DNA of 16,968 nucleotides from RGIG464 sp045643185 (GCA_045643185.1 JAZUKH010000180.1:1-16968), one strand, 5' to 3'; counted from the stretch's first letter, positions 1 through 7,764 are shown. Notes: generated by a model not told the origin, from the sequence alone. Numbers and translations are program-made.

Positions 1-97
1 AAGTAAAATGGGTAAATGATCGCATCAAACCTCCGTATGAGTAGCTGTTCAAATCATCATACACCGGATTGATGCGGTCTTTCTTCATTTTATGCAT
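1..97 (-). CDS. Possible 5' end of a minus-strand gene, cut by the left edge
   Basis: On the minus strand an ATG at 97 (or a second, in-frame ATG at 88) opens a frame that stays open to base 1, about 32 codons. The translation from 88 begins MKKDRINPVYDDLNSY and is hydrophilic, with no signal peptide. No good Shine-Dalgarno precedes either ATG. A third in-frame ATG at 25 has GGAGG only 4 nt upstream, so the start is uncertain. A frame this short can stay open by chance. No family is recognised, and the sequence left of the window would decide. Confidence 0.3.
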   Translation of the reverse strand, partial: MHKMKKDRINPVYDDLNSYSYGGLMRSFTHFT

Positions 98-113
98 TTG
101 AAACGATAATCTG

Positions 114-225
114 CCGTCTCCCCCTACGCGGCTATTTCGTAGAGACGTGTGGACCACGCGTCAGAGACGTGTGGACCACGCGTCTCTACAGAAATACGCC
201 GCTACCCCCTCGCCCCTGCGGGGCC
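114..225 (-). repeat. Intergenic multi-hairpin repeat, copy A
   Basis: Read on the minus strand, this copy has stem h1 (GCCCC/GGGGC around a GCA loop, 212-224), then the central stem h2 with arms at 192-202 and 128-137, then the first arm of h3 (GGGGGA, about 119-124) without its partner arm. The h2 stem is lengthened by GTAGAGACG (139-147) pairing with CGTCTCTAC (181-189). The spacer holds two identical 22-bp direct repeats. The copy lies 3' of the Cys-repeat lipoprotein gene, in the same orientation as that gene, and inverted relative to copy B on the gene's other side. Confidence 0.8.
141..184. repeat. Perfect 22-bp tandem direct repeat inside copy A
   Basis: Bases 141-162 and 163-184 are identical 22-mers beginning AGAGACGTGTGG. 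Each contains GTGGACCAC, a near-palindrome. The duplication sits in the loop region of the copy A central stem. It looks like a recent local duplication. Confidence 0.9.
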
Positions 226-371
226 AAACAGGGCGTGAAAACTCGGATATTTGGCTTACGTGCTGTACCACGGCTTGGCGCAACAAACGTCCAAACACGA
301 GTGGTCAGTCTATGGCTAGTCACCAATCCTGAGCTGAATCATTCACCAGAAGCTATAAAAACATTACATTT
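226..371. other. Non-coding stretch 3' of the Cys-repeat lipoprotein gene
   Basis: Between copy A and the stop codon of the minus-strand gene I see no credible gene, tRNA or strong terminator. The short plus-strand frames here run through repeat DNA and lack ribosome binding sites. Transcripts of the minus-strand gene would run from here into copy A. Confidence 0.5.
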
Positions 372-1856
372 TCAATACGTACATTTTCCTCCTAGGCAGC
401 TGTAATGGAGCGGACACGAATAATTGCAACTGCCGCAATTGTTGTTGTCATTGAAGATGTTTGTTTCACATCCATTGGTTGGATCGCCATCGCAGTTACC
501 GTAGCCGTCTTCGCATTCTATTTCACCCAACATGCATCTGGCGTGCTGTGCGACGTTTCCACATGCGCCACAGTTGTTTTGGTCATCAAAGATGTTTGTT
601 TCGCATCCGTTGGTTGGGTCGCCATCGCAGTCACCGTAGTCTGGTTTACAATACGGTTTACCCAACATGCAGCTGGCGTTCTGTACGACGTTTCCACATG
701 CGCCACAGTTGTTTTTGTCATCTAAGAGGTTTGCTTCGCATCCGTTTCTTGGGTCGCCATCGCAGTTATCGTAGTCATGGTTACATGTCAGTATACCGCT
801 CATACAGATGGCATTATGTGCAACGTGTCCACATGCGCCGCAGTTGTTTAGGTCTTCGAAGAGGTTTGTTTCGCATCCATTGGATGGGTCGTCATCGCAG
901 TTAGCGTAGTGCTGTAAACATAATGGTTTACCTTGCCTGCACGAGGCGTTTTGTATAACGTATCCACATGCGCCGCAGTTGTTTATGTCATCAAAGATGT
1001 TTGTTTCGCATCCATTGGTTGAGTCGCCATCGCAGTCGTCGTAGCTTTCGAGGCATACGATTTCGCCGAGCTTACATGTTTGATGTGGCGCGACGTTATT
1101 TTCGCATTCGCCGCAGTTCAAATCGTCGTTGAACAGGTCTGTTTCGCATCCATTGGACTGGTCGCCATCGCAGTCGGCATAGTGGTCGACACAAACGCCG
1201 ATCTGGCCTTCCTGCCAGTGGAAGAGTTCAAAACTACTGAGTGGGTAGCAGAGGCCATCTTCACTGAGTTTTTCATGGCTTGAGCAGGTGCGTTTGCACG
1301 TCCCGTTTTGACAGGACTGGTCGTCAGGACACGCAACGCCTTGATAATCGTCACTTTCGTCGTTTTCGTCATGGCATGTGCCACCGAGTTTTGCGCCACA
1401 GAACTGGTTATCTGACAACGGGTCGATGCATCGTCGTTCGTTATCGTTTCCGCACACGAGCTGGTTAGCGAGGCACGAGATCTGACAGGTGCCGTTGATG
1501 CATGTGGTGCCTGCGTCGCAATGGGTTCCTGCATTTTGACCTTGGCAGTCGCCGGTCGCGCCACAGAACTGGTTGTTGGTCAACGGGTCGATGCACCAAA
1601 GCTGGTTGTTGACCAGGCACTGGATCTGGGGGCTTGCGCACTTGAGGACGACGGGGGCGGGCGTTTTCTGGCCATGTTCCCACTCGGGCGTTTCGCCGTC
1701 AGGAACGACGATGTCGTTGCTGGCATGTTTGTCACAATACTCCGTGCAGGATATGACGTCGGTTTGACAGTCAGACGTTGACGATTCGTGGCAGGCACTG
1801 AAAAAACACGTGACTGCAGCCATCGAAAGAATAAGAGCTAAGCGTGTTTTAGACAT
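372..1856 (-). CDS. Cys-rich tandem-repeat surface lipoprotein
   Basis: A 494-residue secreted lipoprotein of unknown function. The start is well supported: AAGGAA lies 7-8 nt upstream of the ATG at 1856. A signal peptide ends in FSAC, a lipobox-like site with Cys22, so it is probably lipid-anchored. Residues about 75-200 hold two copies of a CIDPLxxNQFCGA module. From about residue 225 to the end there are six units of about 45 residues of the form Y.(D/N)CDGDPTNGCETN.FDD.NNCGACGNV. Six Cys recur at fixed spacing in most units and probably form disulfides; the Asp/Asn-rich CDGDxxNGCE part could bind calcium, which is inference. Such repeats are common in Myxococcota surface proteins of unknown role. 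No operon partner is visible. Hairpin-repeat copies A and B bracket the gene. Confidence 0.9.
   Translation of the reverse strand: MSKTRLALILSMAAVTCFFSACHESSTSDCQTDVISCTEYCDKHASNDIVVPDGETPEWEHGQKTPAPVVLKCASPQIQCLVNNQLWCIDPLTNNQFCGATGDCQGQNAGTHCDAGTTCINGTCQISCLANQLVCGNDNERRCIDPLSDNQFCGAKLGGTCHDENDESDDYQGVACPDDQSCQNGTCKRTCSSHEKLSEDGLCYPLSSFELFHWQEGQIGVCVDHYADCDGDQSNGCETDLFNDDLNCGECENNVAPHQTCKLGEIVCLESYDDCDGDSTNGCETNIFDDINNCGACGYVIQNASCRQGKPLCLQHYANCDDDPSNGCETNLFEDLNNCGACGHVAHNAICMSGILTCNHDYDNCDGDPRNGCEANLLDDKNNCGACGNVVQNASCMLGKPYCKPDYGDCDGDPTNGCETNIFDDQNNCGACGNVAQHARCMLGEIECEDGYGNCDGDPTNGCETNIFNDNNNCGSCNYSCPLHYSCLGGKCTY
400..1190 (-). repeat. Six tandem 135-bp coding repeats
   Basis: The landmark TTGTTTCGCA or a close variant recurs at 461, 596, 731, 866, 1001 and 1139. 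The spacings are 135, 135, 135, 135 and 138 bp; the last is longer because one unit carries one extra residue. The repeats encode the C-terminal Cys-rich modules. DNA identity is high between units, so the copies look recently amplified or homogenised. Unit number probably varies between strains. Confidence 0.9.
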
Positions 1857-1908
1857 GGCAAGTTCCTTGGAGTAATAGGCTCGGAATTACAGGACGAATG
1901 TCGAGATG

Positions 1909-1979
1909 GGCCCTGCCAGGTGAAGGGGTAGCGGCGTATTTCCGAAGGAGATAGCCGCGTAGGGGGAGACTTCCCCCTC
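1909..1979 (+). repeat. Intergenic multi-hairpin repeat, copy B
   Basis: Read on the plus strand: a weak h1 (CCT/AGG, 1912-1920), the central stem h2 with arms GCGGCGTATTT (1931-1941) and AGATAGCCGC (1949-1958) around a 7-nt loop, then h3 with arms AGGGGGA (1961-1967) and TCCCCCT (1972-1978) around GACT. This is the shortest copy. It lies between the divergent starts of the Cys-repeat lipoprotein gene and lon, inverted relative to copy A. Confidence 0.85.
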
Positions 1980-2162
1980 AATTTCAAAAATAATCAGTAT
2001 ATTTCGATTCACGAGTATGAGTTTAGCGCGAAAAATTGAACATTCAAGCGCAAAGATTGATTTGAACTCTAAGGTTTTGGGCGGTTTGGGGGAGGGGATG
2101 CGCGGTAGGGATGGCGAAAAAAGAGTGCTGTATGTAAAAATGTTTTGTTCCCGTTGATGTGG
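1980..2162. other. AT-rich upstream region of lon
   Basis: The gap between the divergent starts at 1856 and 2228 is 371 bases. It holds copy B, then this AT-rich stretch, then the lon promoter and leader. Short frames here, including the end of a long frame antisense to lon, have no ribosome binding sites and are not credible genes. Confidence 0.4.
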
Positions 2163-2168
2163 TATAAT
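2141..2168 (+). promoter_or_regulatory. Probable lon promoter
   Basis: A perfect -10 hexamer TATAAT lies at 2163-2168. The -35 region is weak: TGTTTT at 2141-2146 with a 16-nt spacer. Transcription would start near 2175, giving a leader of about 50 nt. The consensus -10 suggests the housekeeping sigma factor. No heat-shock sigma motif or CIRCE-type repeat was recognised. Confidence 0.5.
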
Positions 2169-2187
2169 AAAACATCGTTTTTGGTAT

Positions 2188-2206
2188 GCCTGCGGCGGTC
2201 GCAGGC
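2188..2206 (+). promoter_or_regulatory. Hairpin in the lon leader
   Basis: GCCTGCG (2188-2194) pairs perfectly with CGCAGGC (2200-2206) around a 5-nt loop. The hairpin ends 8 nt before the ribosome binding site AAGGA (2215-2219). It could affect leader stability or translation, or be a start-proximal attenuator, but no function is shown. Confidence 0.5.
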
Positions 2207-2227
2207 GGTTTTAGAAGGATAGAACAG

Positions 2228-4867
2228 ATGAGTGAGAACATTTTGGAACTCCTCGGCGCCGTGAAAAATGCGGACGTCAGCGATCTCCCGGAAAAACTGT
2301 TTATATTCCCGATGACAGATAGCGTTTTGTTTCCAGACGTTGTCGTTCCGATGATGGTTCCGATGGGGCCGCTCGTCGAGATCGTGCAGCGAGCCCAGAA
2401 ACACAGTGACAGCTATCTTGGCTTCATCTGGGGTGAAGGCGAAGATCCGACGCTGTTGAAGGCGGAAAACCTTTCGAAAGTCGGTTGTGTTGGCCGGATC
2501 ATGCGACTTGCCCGAAACATGCAGGACGGATCGTTCACCATGATCGTCCATTGTGTCAGCCGTTTTCGCGTTCAGTCGTTCCTCAAGAGCGATCGACTCA
2601 TTGCTGAGGTCGAGTATATTGAAGACAATTTTGAGGATTCGACCGAGCTGCAGGCTTACTGGCGGAACATTCAGAACAGTCTTGCCAAGCTCAGTGAGAT
2701 GGAGAATTCGGCGATTCCTCGCGATATGCTGGCGGGAATTCGTGCCATTCAGAGTCCGGGCAAGCTGGCGGACCTCGTGGCTTCGCACTTCGATATCGAG
2801 AATCAGACGCGCCAGAAATGCCTCGAAGAATTGGATGTTAAAAAGCGTCTCGAGATCGTTTACGAAGAGCTCGTGAGAGAACTCGACCTGGCGGCGCTCG
2901 GTCAGAAGATCCAGAATGCCATTCACGAAAAAATTGAAGCCAGTCAACGCGAGTTTTTCCTTCGTGAACAGTTGAAAGCCATTCGTAAGGAGCTTGGCGA
3001 AGAGAAAGACGAGATCGCGATGAGCGTTCAGAACTACAAAGAACGCATTGCGTCTTCAGGTATGTCCGAAGAAGCGAAAAAGCGTGCTCAGGAAGAAGTT
3101 GAACGTCTTTCGCTGCTAACGCCGGAAGCCAGTGAGACCAACCTCATTCGCACCTATTTGGATTGGCTCTGCGACCTGCCCTGGGATAAGAAAACAGAGG
3201 ATATCCTCGATCTTAACAACGCTGAAAAGGTGTTGGAACAGGATCACTACGGCTTGAATGACATCAAGCAGCGCATTCTCGAATTTCTTGCTGTTAAGAA
3301 GCTCAAACCCGATCATCAGGGTCAGATCATTTGCTTTTTGGGCCCTCCAGGCGTTGGTAAAACGAGCCTGGCGCGTTCGATCAACCGCGCGCTCGGTCGT
3401 AAGTTCTTTGGGTTCTCACTCGGTGGTCTCAAAGACGAAGCGGAAATTCGCGGTCATCGCCGCACGTATCTCGGCGCGATGCCTGGTAAGATCATTCAGG
3501 GCATCAAACGCGTCGGTGTGAAGAACCCTGTCTTTGTGCTCGATGAGATCGATAAACTCGGCAGTGACTGGCACGGCGATCCGTCCAGCGCGATGCTCGA
3601 AGTGCTCGATCCTTCGCAGAACAATGCGTTCAACGACCACTATCTCGATGTGCCGTTCGACCTGAGCGAAGTCATGTTTATCGCGACAGCGAACGACGCG
3701 TCGACGATTCCCAGACCGTTGCTCGACCGTATGGAGATCATTGAACTCAGTGGCTACATCGACGAAGAAAAATACCAGATCGCCAAGCGCCACATCGTGC
3801 CGCGCGAGATCGAGGAACACGGACTCACGAAAAATGCCATGCAGTTCACACCGAGTGGTTTGCGATACATCATTCGCAACTACACGCGCGAAGCCGGTGT
3901 GCGTGATCTCACGCGTCAGGTCGCCAAGATCTGTCGTAAAAACGCCAAACGCGTGGCCAGTGATCAGGATGCCATTGCGAAGATCACGCCTGAGAACGTT
4001 CAAGACTTCCTTGGCGCGCCGATCTTTACCGACGAGGTCATTAGTCGCAGTTTGTTGCCCGGTGTGGCCGTAGGCCTGGCTTGGACGCAGTTCGGCGGCG
4101 AGATCCTGTTCATCGAAACGACGAAGATGCCGGGGCAGGGTCAGCTCAAACTGACGGGCCAGCTCGGCGAAGTCATGAGCGAATCGGTCCAGATCGCATT
4201 CAGCTACATTCGCGCGAACATGGAACAGCTCGACATGAGCGAAGCGACGTTCCCGAAATGCGATTTTCACGTTCACTTTCCTGCTGGTGCCGTGCCCAAA
4301 GACGGTCCGTCGGCTGGTATCACGATCACGACGAGCATCCTCTCGTTGCTGCTCAACAAGCCGATTCCGCCGAGACTTGCCATGACGGGCGAGATCACGC
4401 TGACGGGTAATGTCTTACCAGTCGGTGGCATCAAGGAAAAAGTGATTGCCGCAAAACGCGCAGGTGCCCGAACCATCGTGATGTGTTCGAAAAACCGTCG
4501 TGATGTCGAAGAACTCGCGATGCACATCAAAGAGGGGATGACCTTCTACTTCGTTGATCATTATAAAGAGGTTTTCCAGTTCGTTTTCAAGAAAGCCTGT
4601 AAGCTCGACGGGAATACAATTCCCAAGAACGTCATTCAGATCCAAAAAAGCGCTGAAAAAGACGACGACGAGGGTCAGGCCGATGGAAATGGCAAGGTGA
4701 AAGCCGCTGATGCCAAAAAGTCGAGTGATAAGGCTAACGATAAAGCGGTAAAACCGAAGTCCGATGACAAGTCGAAAGCGAAGTCCGACGACAAGTCGAA
4801 AGCTGAGTCGGATGACAAGTCGAAAGACAAAAAAGCCTCGTCAAAAAAATTGGGTAATAAGGTATAG
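2228..4867 (+). CDS. lon: ATP-dependent protease Lon (S16 family)
   Basis: Cytoplasmic AAA+ protease that unfolds and degrades damaged and regulatory proteins. The ATG at 2228 is preferred over an in-frame ATG at 2186 because AAGGA sits 8 nt upstream; the 2186 codon lies at the edge of the leader hairpin. This gives 879 residues. Order: N-terminal substrate-binding LON domain (about 25-220, beginning near LFIFPMTDSVLFPDVVVP), a coiled helical region, the AAA+ module with Walker A GPPGVGKTS (372-380) and Walker B FVLDEIDK (about 436-443), then the S16 protease domain. Catalytic Ser695 lies in PKDGPSAG and Lys738 in GGIKEK; the 43-residue spacing matches E. coli Lon. Unusual is a lysine- and aspartate-rich tail of about 90 residues containing a 24-nt tandem repeat. 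The enzyme core appears intact. Confidence 0.98.
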   Translation: MSENILELLGAVKNADVSDLPEKLFIFPMTDSVLFPDVVVPMMVPMGPLVEIVQRAQKHSDSYLGFIWGEGEDPTLLKAENLSKVGCVGRIMRLARNMQDGSFTMIVHCVSRFRVQSFLKSDRLIAEVEYIEDNFEDSTELQAYWRNIQNSLAKLSEMENSAIPRDMLAGIRAIQSPGKLADLVASHFDIENQTRQKCLEELDVKKRLEIVYEELVRELDLAALGQKIQNAIHEKIEASQREFFLREQLKAIRKELGEEKDEIAMSVQNYKERIASSGMSEEAKKRAQEEVERLSLLTPEASETNLIRTYLDWLCDLPWDKKTEDILDLNNAEKVLEQDHYGLNDIKQRILEFLAVKKLKPDHQGQIICFLGPPGVGKTSLARSINRALGRKFFGFSLGGLKDEAEIRGHRRTYLGAMPGKIIQGIKRVGVKNPVFVLDEIDKLGSDWHGDPSSAMLEVLDPSQNNAFNDHYLDVPFDLSEVMFIATANDASTIPRPLLDRMEIIELSGYIDEEKYQIAKRHIVPREIEEHGLTKNAMQFTPSGLRYIIRNYTREAGVRDLTRQVAKICRKNAKRVASDQDAIAKITPENVQDFLGAPIFTDEVISRSLLPGVAVGLAWTQFGGEILFIETTKMPGQGQLKLTGQLGEVMSESVQIAFSYIRANMEQLDMSEATFPKCDFHVHFPAGAVPKDGPSAGITITTSILSLLLNKPIPPRLAMTGEITLTGNVLPVGGIKEKVIAAKRAGARTIVMCSKNRRDVEELAMHIKEGMTFYFVDHYKEVFQFVFKKACKLDGNTIPKNVIQIQKSAEKDDDEGQADGNGKVKAADAKKSSDKANDKAVKPKSDDKSKAKSDDKSKAESDDKSKDKKASSKKLGNKV
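4757..4828 (+). repeat. Three 24-nt tandem repeats in the lon tail
   Basis: Three consecutive units (4757-4780, 4781-4804, 4805-4828) encode KSDDKSKA, KSDDKSKA and ESDDKSKD. They lie within the charged C-terminal extension (residues about 844-867), after the protease domain. The near-identity of the first two units suggests recent slippage or duplication. Confidence 0.9.
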
Positions 4868-4885
4868 AGCCCGTTTTGGAGACTA

Positions 4886-4936
4886 AAAACACGACCAATG
4901 CCCAGTTTTACGGGGCACGGTCGTGTTTTCTTTTAC
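4886..4936 (+). terminator. Rho-independent terminator after lon
   Basis: AAAACACGACC (4886-4896) pairs perfectly with GGTCGTGTTTT (4919-4929). An inner TGCCC/GGGCA stem can also form. A T-rich stretch (CTTTT) follows. The A-rich left arm makes a U-rich 3' end when transcribed. It lies 19 nt after the lon stop. Confidence 0.85.
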
Positions 4937-4973
4937 AAATTAAAGTGCCGGATATCAAAAGGGTATGAAACGG

Positions 4974-6617
4974 ATGAATAAGGGAAATGCGCAGCGTGGA
5001 TGGCTTTTTGTTCTGATCGTTGTGCTGATGATCGTAGCGTGCGGCTGCACGAAGAGCCCTAAACAGGTGCGCGAGTGGTACAAAGACAGTCGAGCGCCGG
5101 TCAAGATGCAGGAATTTATTCACAATAGCCGTTTTTCACTGGATTCTAAGGTGGAAGCGCTGATGGTGCTGGTTGAGCATCAGTATATCAATGAAATTCC
5201 TCTGGCGCTTGGTGATCCCATCAAGAATGATGAGATGAATCGCATTGTCGCCAAGGCGATCACGCGCATGGATGAATTGATGGAAGTTCGTTCAGCGTGT
5301 CGTCAGGCAGAAAAAACACGTGAAGATGCCATTGCTGCTGGGGCTAAACCTGAATCGATCGAAGAAGTCAAGTGTCCCGTCAATGATGAGATCGATACGC
5401 GCATTAAGGATGCTGCCTACATGATGCTCAAGTTGGAGCTTAATGATGAGAACCGCGATTGTATGCTCGGTTACATTCGTGTTTGGCTTGAGGATGAAGA
5501 CCATTTTTATCGGCCGTTGAACCGTGCGGGTCGCATTGAACAGCGTCGACTTTTTGAAGAGCTTGGTACAGATGCGTTGCCGATCTTCAATAAAAACATT
5601 CGTTTTAAGTTAGACCAGTTGTATGCGTCGCTTGAAGAAGAAGCTAAACTCGTTGCAGAAGCTGAAGCCGCTGGTAAAAAGATCAAGCGCATGGTCCGTC
5701 CGTCTGATGCGTATACCAACACGCTTGCGGATACGCTTAACACCATTCGGGATATGAAGATCCCGGGTGCCGACGACATGGTGGCCGACCTGTTTCTTGA
5801 GGATATCAACAAAACTTATCCCAATATGCCGCGTGTTTTGGCGTTACCATTCAGCATGAACGAGTCTGAAAAGTTGGCGCCTGTGGCTCAGCGTATCGTC
5901 ACGGATCCCGAATACAAAAACACGACGTTAAACTATTTTAAAAACGTGATTTTGCTGACGTACTATCCCAAGGTTGCCAAGAAAGCTGGTCTTTCGGTTT
6001 GTCGTGACCTGATCCAGAGCGACCGCACTGGGTACACGCGTTGGGATTGCATGGATCTTTTGACGGCAGATGCTGGGCGCGACGGTCTGGCGACGCTCAT
6101 TCAGACGTTGCCAAACGACTACACCGCGTTGGCGATTCCTGCGGATCACCCGCAGTTGCTCGAACATCGCTCGATGACGTTCTGGAACTCGGTTTTGGTG
6201 TATTGCACGCGTGTTCCGTCGGATCTGAACAGCCCTGTGCCGTTGGACGTGTATCGTCAGCTTGCTGCGAAGGGCAATGCCATTTCGAAGATCGTCTCGA
6301 TGGCGTGTTTGTCGACGAACGGTACAGCCGATGATGTCACTTATCTGCAATCGCTGTCGACGGATCGCATGAGCCTCAAAAACTGGGGCATGAGCATTAC
6401 GACGTTTGGTGATCTGGCCAAATACACGTCCAAAACGCTCGAATCGCGTTTGAATGCCGCTGCAGCCAAGGCAGCCAAAGAGAACGAAAAAGCTGCTGGT
6501 GAAGCTGCGCAGGCAGCCGCCGGTGGTGATGCAGCGAAGGCTGCTGGTGAAGCTGAGCAGGCAGCCGCCGGTGCTGATGCAGCGAAAGCTGCTGATGCGG
6601 CGGCTGCGACGAAATAA
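4974..6617 (+). CDS. Helical lipoprotein of unknown function
   Basis: I chose the ATG at 4974 over 4965: AAAAGGG (4957-4963) is 10 nt from the former and only 1 nt from the latter. The 547-residue product has a signal peptide ending in the lipobox IVAC (Cys23), so it is probably membrane-anchored on the outer side. The body is predicted helical by eye, with repeated Leu/Ala helices that may be HEAT-like; this is inference. A Glu/Ala/Lys helix lies near residues 205-240. The last 50 residues are an Ala/Gly/Glu/Lys tail made by a 48-nt tandem repeat. The gene starts 37 nt after the lon terminator and ends 28 nt before gpsA, so it is probably cotranscribed with gpsA. No family is recognised. Confidence 0.85.
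   Translation: MNKGNAQRGWLFVLIVVLMIVACGCTKSPKQVREWYKDSRAPVKMQEFIHNSRFSLDSKVEALMVLVEHQYINEIPLALGDPIKNDEMNRIVAKAITRMDELMEVRSACRQAEKTREDAIAAGAKPESIEEVKCPVNDEIDTRIKDAAYMMLKLELNDENRDCMLGYIRVWLEDEDHFYRPLNRAGRIEQRRLFEELGTDALPIFNKNIRFKLDQLYASLEEEAKLVAEAEAAGKKIKRMVRPSDAYTNTLADTLNTIRDMKIPGADDMVADLFLEDINKTYPNMPRVLALPFSMNESEKLAPVAQRIVTDPEYKNTTLNYFKNVILLTYYPKVAKKAGLSVCRDLIQSDRTGYTRWDCMDLLTADAGRDGLATLIQTLPNDYTALAIPADHPQLLEHRSMTFWNSVLVYCTRVPSDLNSPVPLDVYRQLAAKGNAISKIVSMACLSTNGTADDVTYLQSLSTDRMSLKNWGMSITTFGDLAKYTSKTLESRLNAAAAKAAKENEKAAGEAAQAAAGGDAAKAAGEAEQAAAGADAAKAADAAAATK
6492..6587 (+). repeat. Two 48-nt tandem repeats encoding an Ala-rich tail
   Basis: Units 6492-6539 and 6540-6587 differ at three bases and encode AAGEAAQAAAGGDAAK and AAGEAEQAAAGADAAK. 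A partial third unit (AADAAAA) follows directly before the stop. They form the C-terminus of the helical lipoprotein. Confidence 0.9.
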
Positions 6618-6645
6618 CGACCTTTGAGAAGGAATTCAGTCTGTC

Positions 6646-7677
6646 ATGGAAGATTATTCAAGCAATATCGGGATTCTGGGCGCGGGTGCCTGGGGGACGG
6701 CGCTTGCGCGTCATTTCGCGCAAAAGTTCGGTCATGCGCGCATCTGGGCCTTCGAAAACGAGGTGACGGATGCGATCAACACGCGTCATGTCAATCCAAT
6801 GTTTTTGCCCGATGTCGTTTTACCGACGGGACTTGAGGCAACGAGTGACCTTCAGGCATTTGCCGATGGCTTGTCGTTGCTCGTCATTGTGGTGCCCAGC
6901 CACGTGTTACGCAGCGTCATGGGTCAGCTTGAGAAGTTTTTGAAGCCGAACGTCCCGATCATTTGCGCGACCAAGGGGATCGAAAACGCCACGTTGATGA
7001 CGATGGACGAGGTTCTTGTGTCGATCCTGGGCGAAAAAGCGCGTGAACGCCTGACGATCCTGTCGGGGCCGTCATTTGCATACGACGTGGCGCGTGGCAA
7101 AGCTACAGCGGTCAGCCTGGCTGGTGTCAACGAAAAGCTGTGTTTGGATCTTCAGGCTTGTGTCAGCAATGCCTCATTTCGAGCGTACACCACGCCTGAC
7201 GTGATTGGCGTGGAACTGGGTGGTTCGCTTAAAAACGTCATCGCGATCGCCGCCGGTGCCGCAACGGGTCTGAATTTGGGTCACAATGCCGTGGCGGCGC
7301 TCGTGACGCGCGGCTTGGCCGAAATGACGCGTCTTTGTGTCAAACGCGGTGGTGAAGCACTCACGCTCGCAGGCTTATCTGGTCTCGGTGACCTGGCGCT
7401 CACCTGTTACGGCGACTTGTCGAGAAATCGTGACCTGGGCGTGAGACTTGGTCAGGGCGAGACGTTTGAAGCCATTCAGGCGGCTCGAATCACTGTGGCT
7501 GAAGGCGTTAAAACGGCGGCCAGTGCTTACGAACTCGCGAAAAAATGCGGCGTCGATATGCCCATTACGCAGCGTGTTTATGAAGGCCTTTACGAAGCCA
7601 AACCACCAGTTCAGGTGCTTTCTGAACTCATGGGACGCGACCTCAAACGCGAGCTCGAGTTCACTATGAAAAAGTAA
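6646..7677 (+). CDS. gpsA: Glycerol-3-phosphate dehydrogenase [NAD(P)+]
   Basis: Cytoplasmic enzyme reducing dihydroxyacetone phosphate to sn-glycerol 3-phosphate, the backbone for phospholipids. The 343 residues match the usual length of the family. The Rossmann nucleotide site GAGAWG is at residues 12-17. Further family motifs are CATKGIE, LSGPSFA, ELGGSLKNVIAIAAG with the catalytic Lys196, LVTRGLAEM, LSGLGDLALTC and SRNRDLG. The ribosome binding site GAGAAGGA (6626-6633) is rather far (12 nt) from the ATG, but no better start is present. It follows the helical lipoprotein by 28 nt and probably shares its transcript. No terminator with a clear T run follows. Confidence 0.97.
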   Translation: MEDYSSNIGILGAGAWGTALARHFAQKFGHARIWAFENEVTDAINTRHVNPMFLPDVVLPTGLEATSDLQAFADGLSLLVIVVPSHVLRSVMGQLEKFLKPNVPIICATKGIENATLMTMDEVLVSILGEKARERLTILSGPSFAYDVARGKATAVSLAGVNEKLCLDLQACVSNASFRAYTTPDVIGVELGGSLKNVIAIAAGAATGLNLGHNAVAALVTRGLAEMTRLCVKRGGEALTLAGLSGLGDLALTCYGDLSRNRDLGVRLGQGETFEAIQAARITVAEGVKTAASAYELAKKCGVDMPITQRVYEGLYEAKPPVQVLSELMGRDLKRELEFTMKK

Positions 7678-7764
7678 GGTAGCGCGCGACATATTGGCAA
7701 GTTTTCACGTGTTTGCCCCATGTTTATTGGCATAAAATCTGCTAAAATCACTCAGGCCTGTTGA

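Noticed and set aside
3..44. Possible C-terminus of a plus-strand gene entering from the left (VKWVNDRIKPPYE then TAG)
   Set aside because: Thirteen codons are too few to support. The KW.ND string recalls biotin ligase, but that motif is not found at the end of those proteins.
141..184. CRISPR-like direct repeats
   Set aside because: Only two directly abutting copies exist with no spacers and no cas genes. They lie inside a hairpin element.
405..904. Plus-strand frames over the 135-bp repeats with repetitive products
   Set aside because: They are shadows of the tandem repeats. The minus strand gives a lipobox, regular Cys spacing and a ribosome binding site.
372..1856. Annotation as tryptophan synthase alpha chain, sometimes transferred automatically to NGCET-repeat proteins
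   Set aside because: The product is a secreted Cys-repeat lipoprotein with no TIM-barrel or TrpA motif.
2069..2947. 292-codon minus-strand frame antisense to the lon start region
   Set aside because: It overlaps a clear lon reading frame over its conserved N-terminal domain, has no family motifs and no ribosome binding site. Codon bias of lon explains the open antisense frame.
3416..4276. 286-codon minus-strand frame antisense to the lon AAA+ and protease domains
   Set aside because: The sense strand encodes intact Lon motifs throughout, and the antisense product is compositionally odd (Arg/His/Asp-rich) with no recognised domain.
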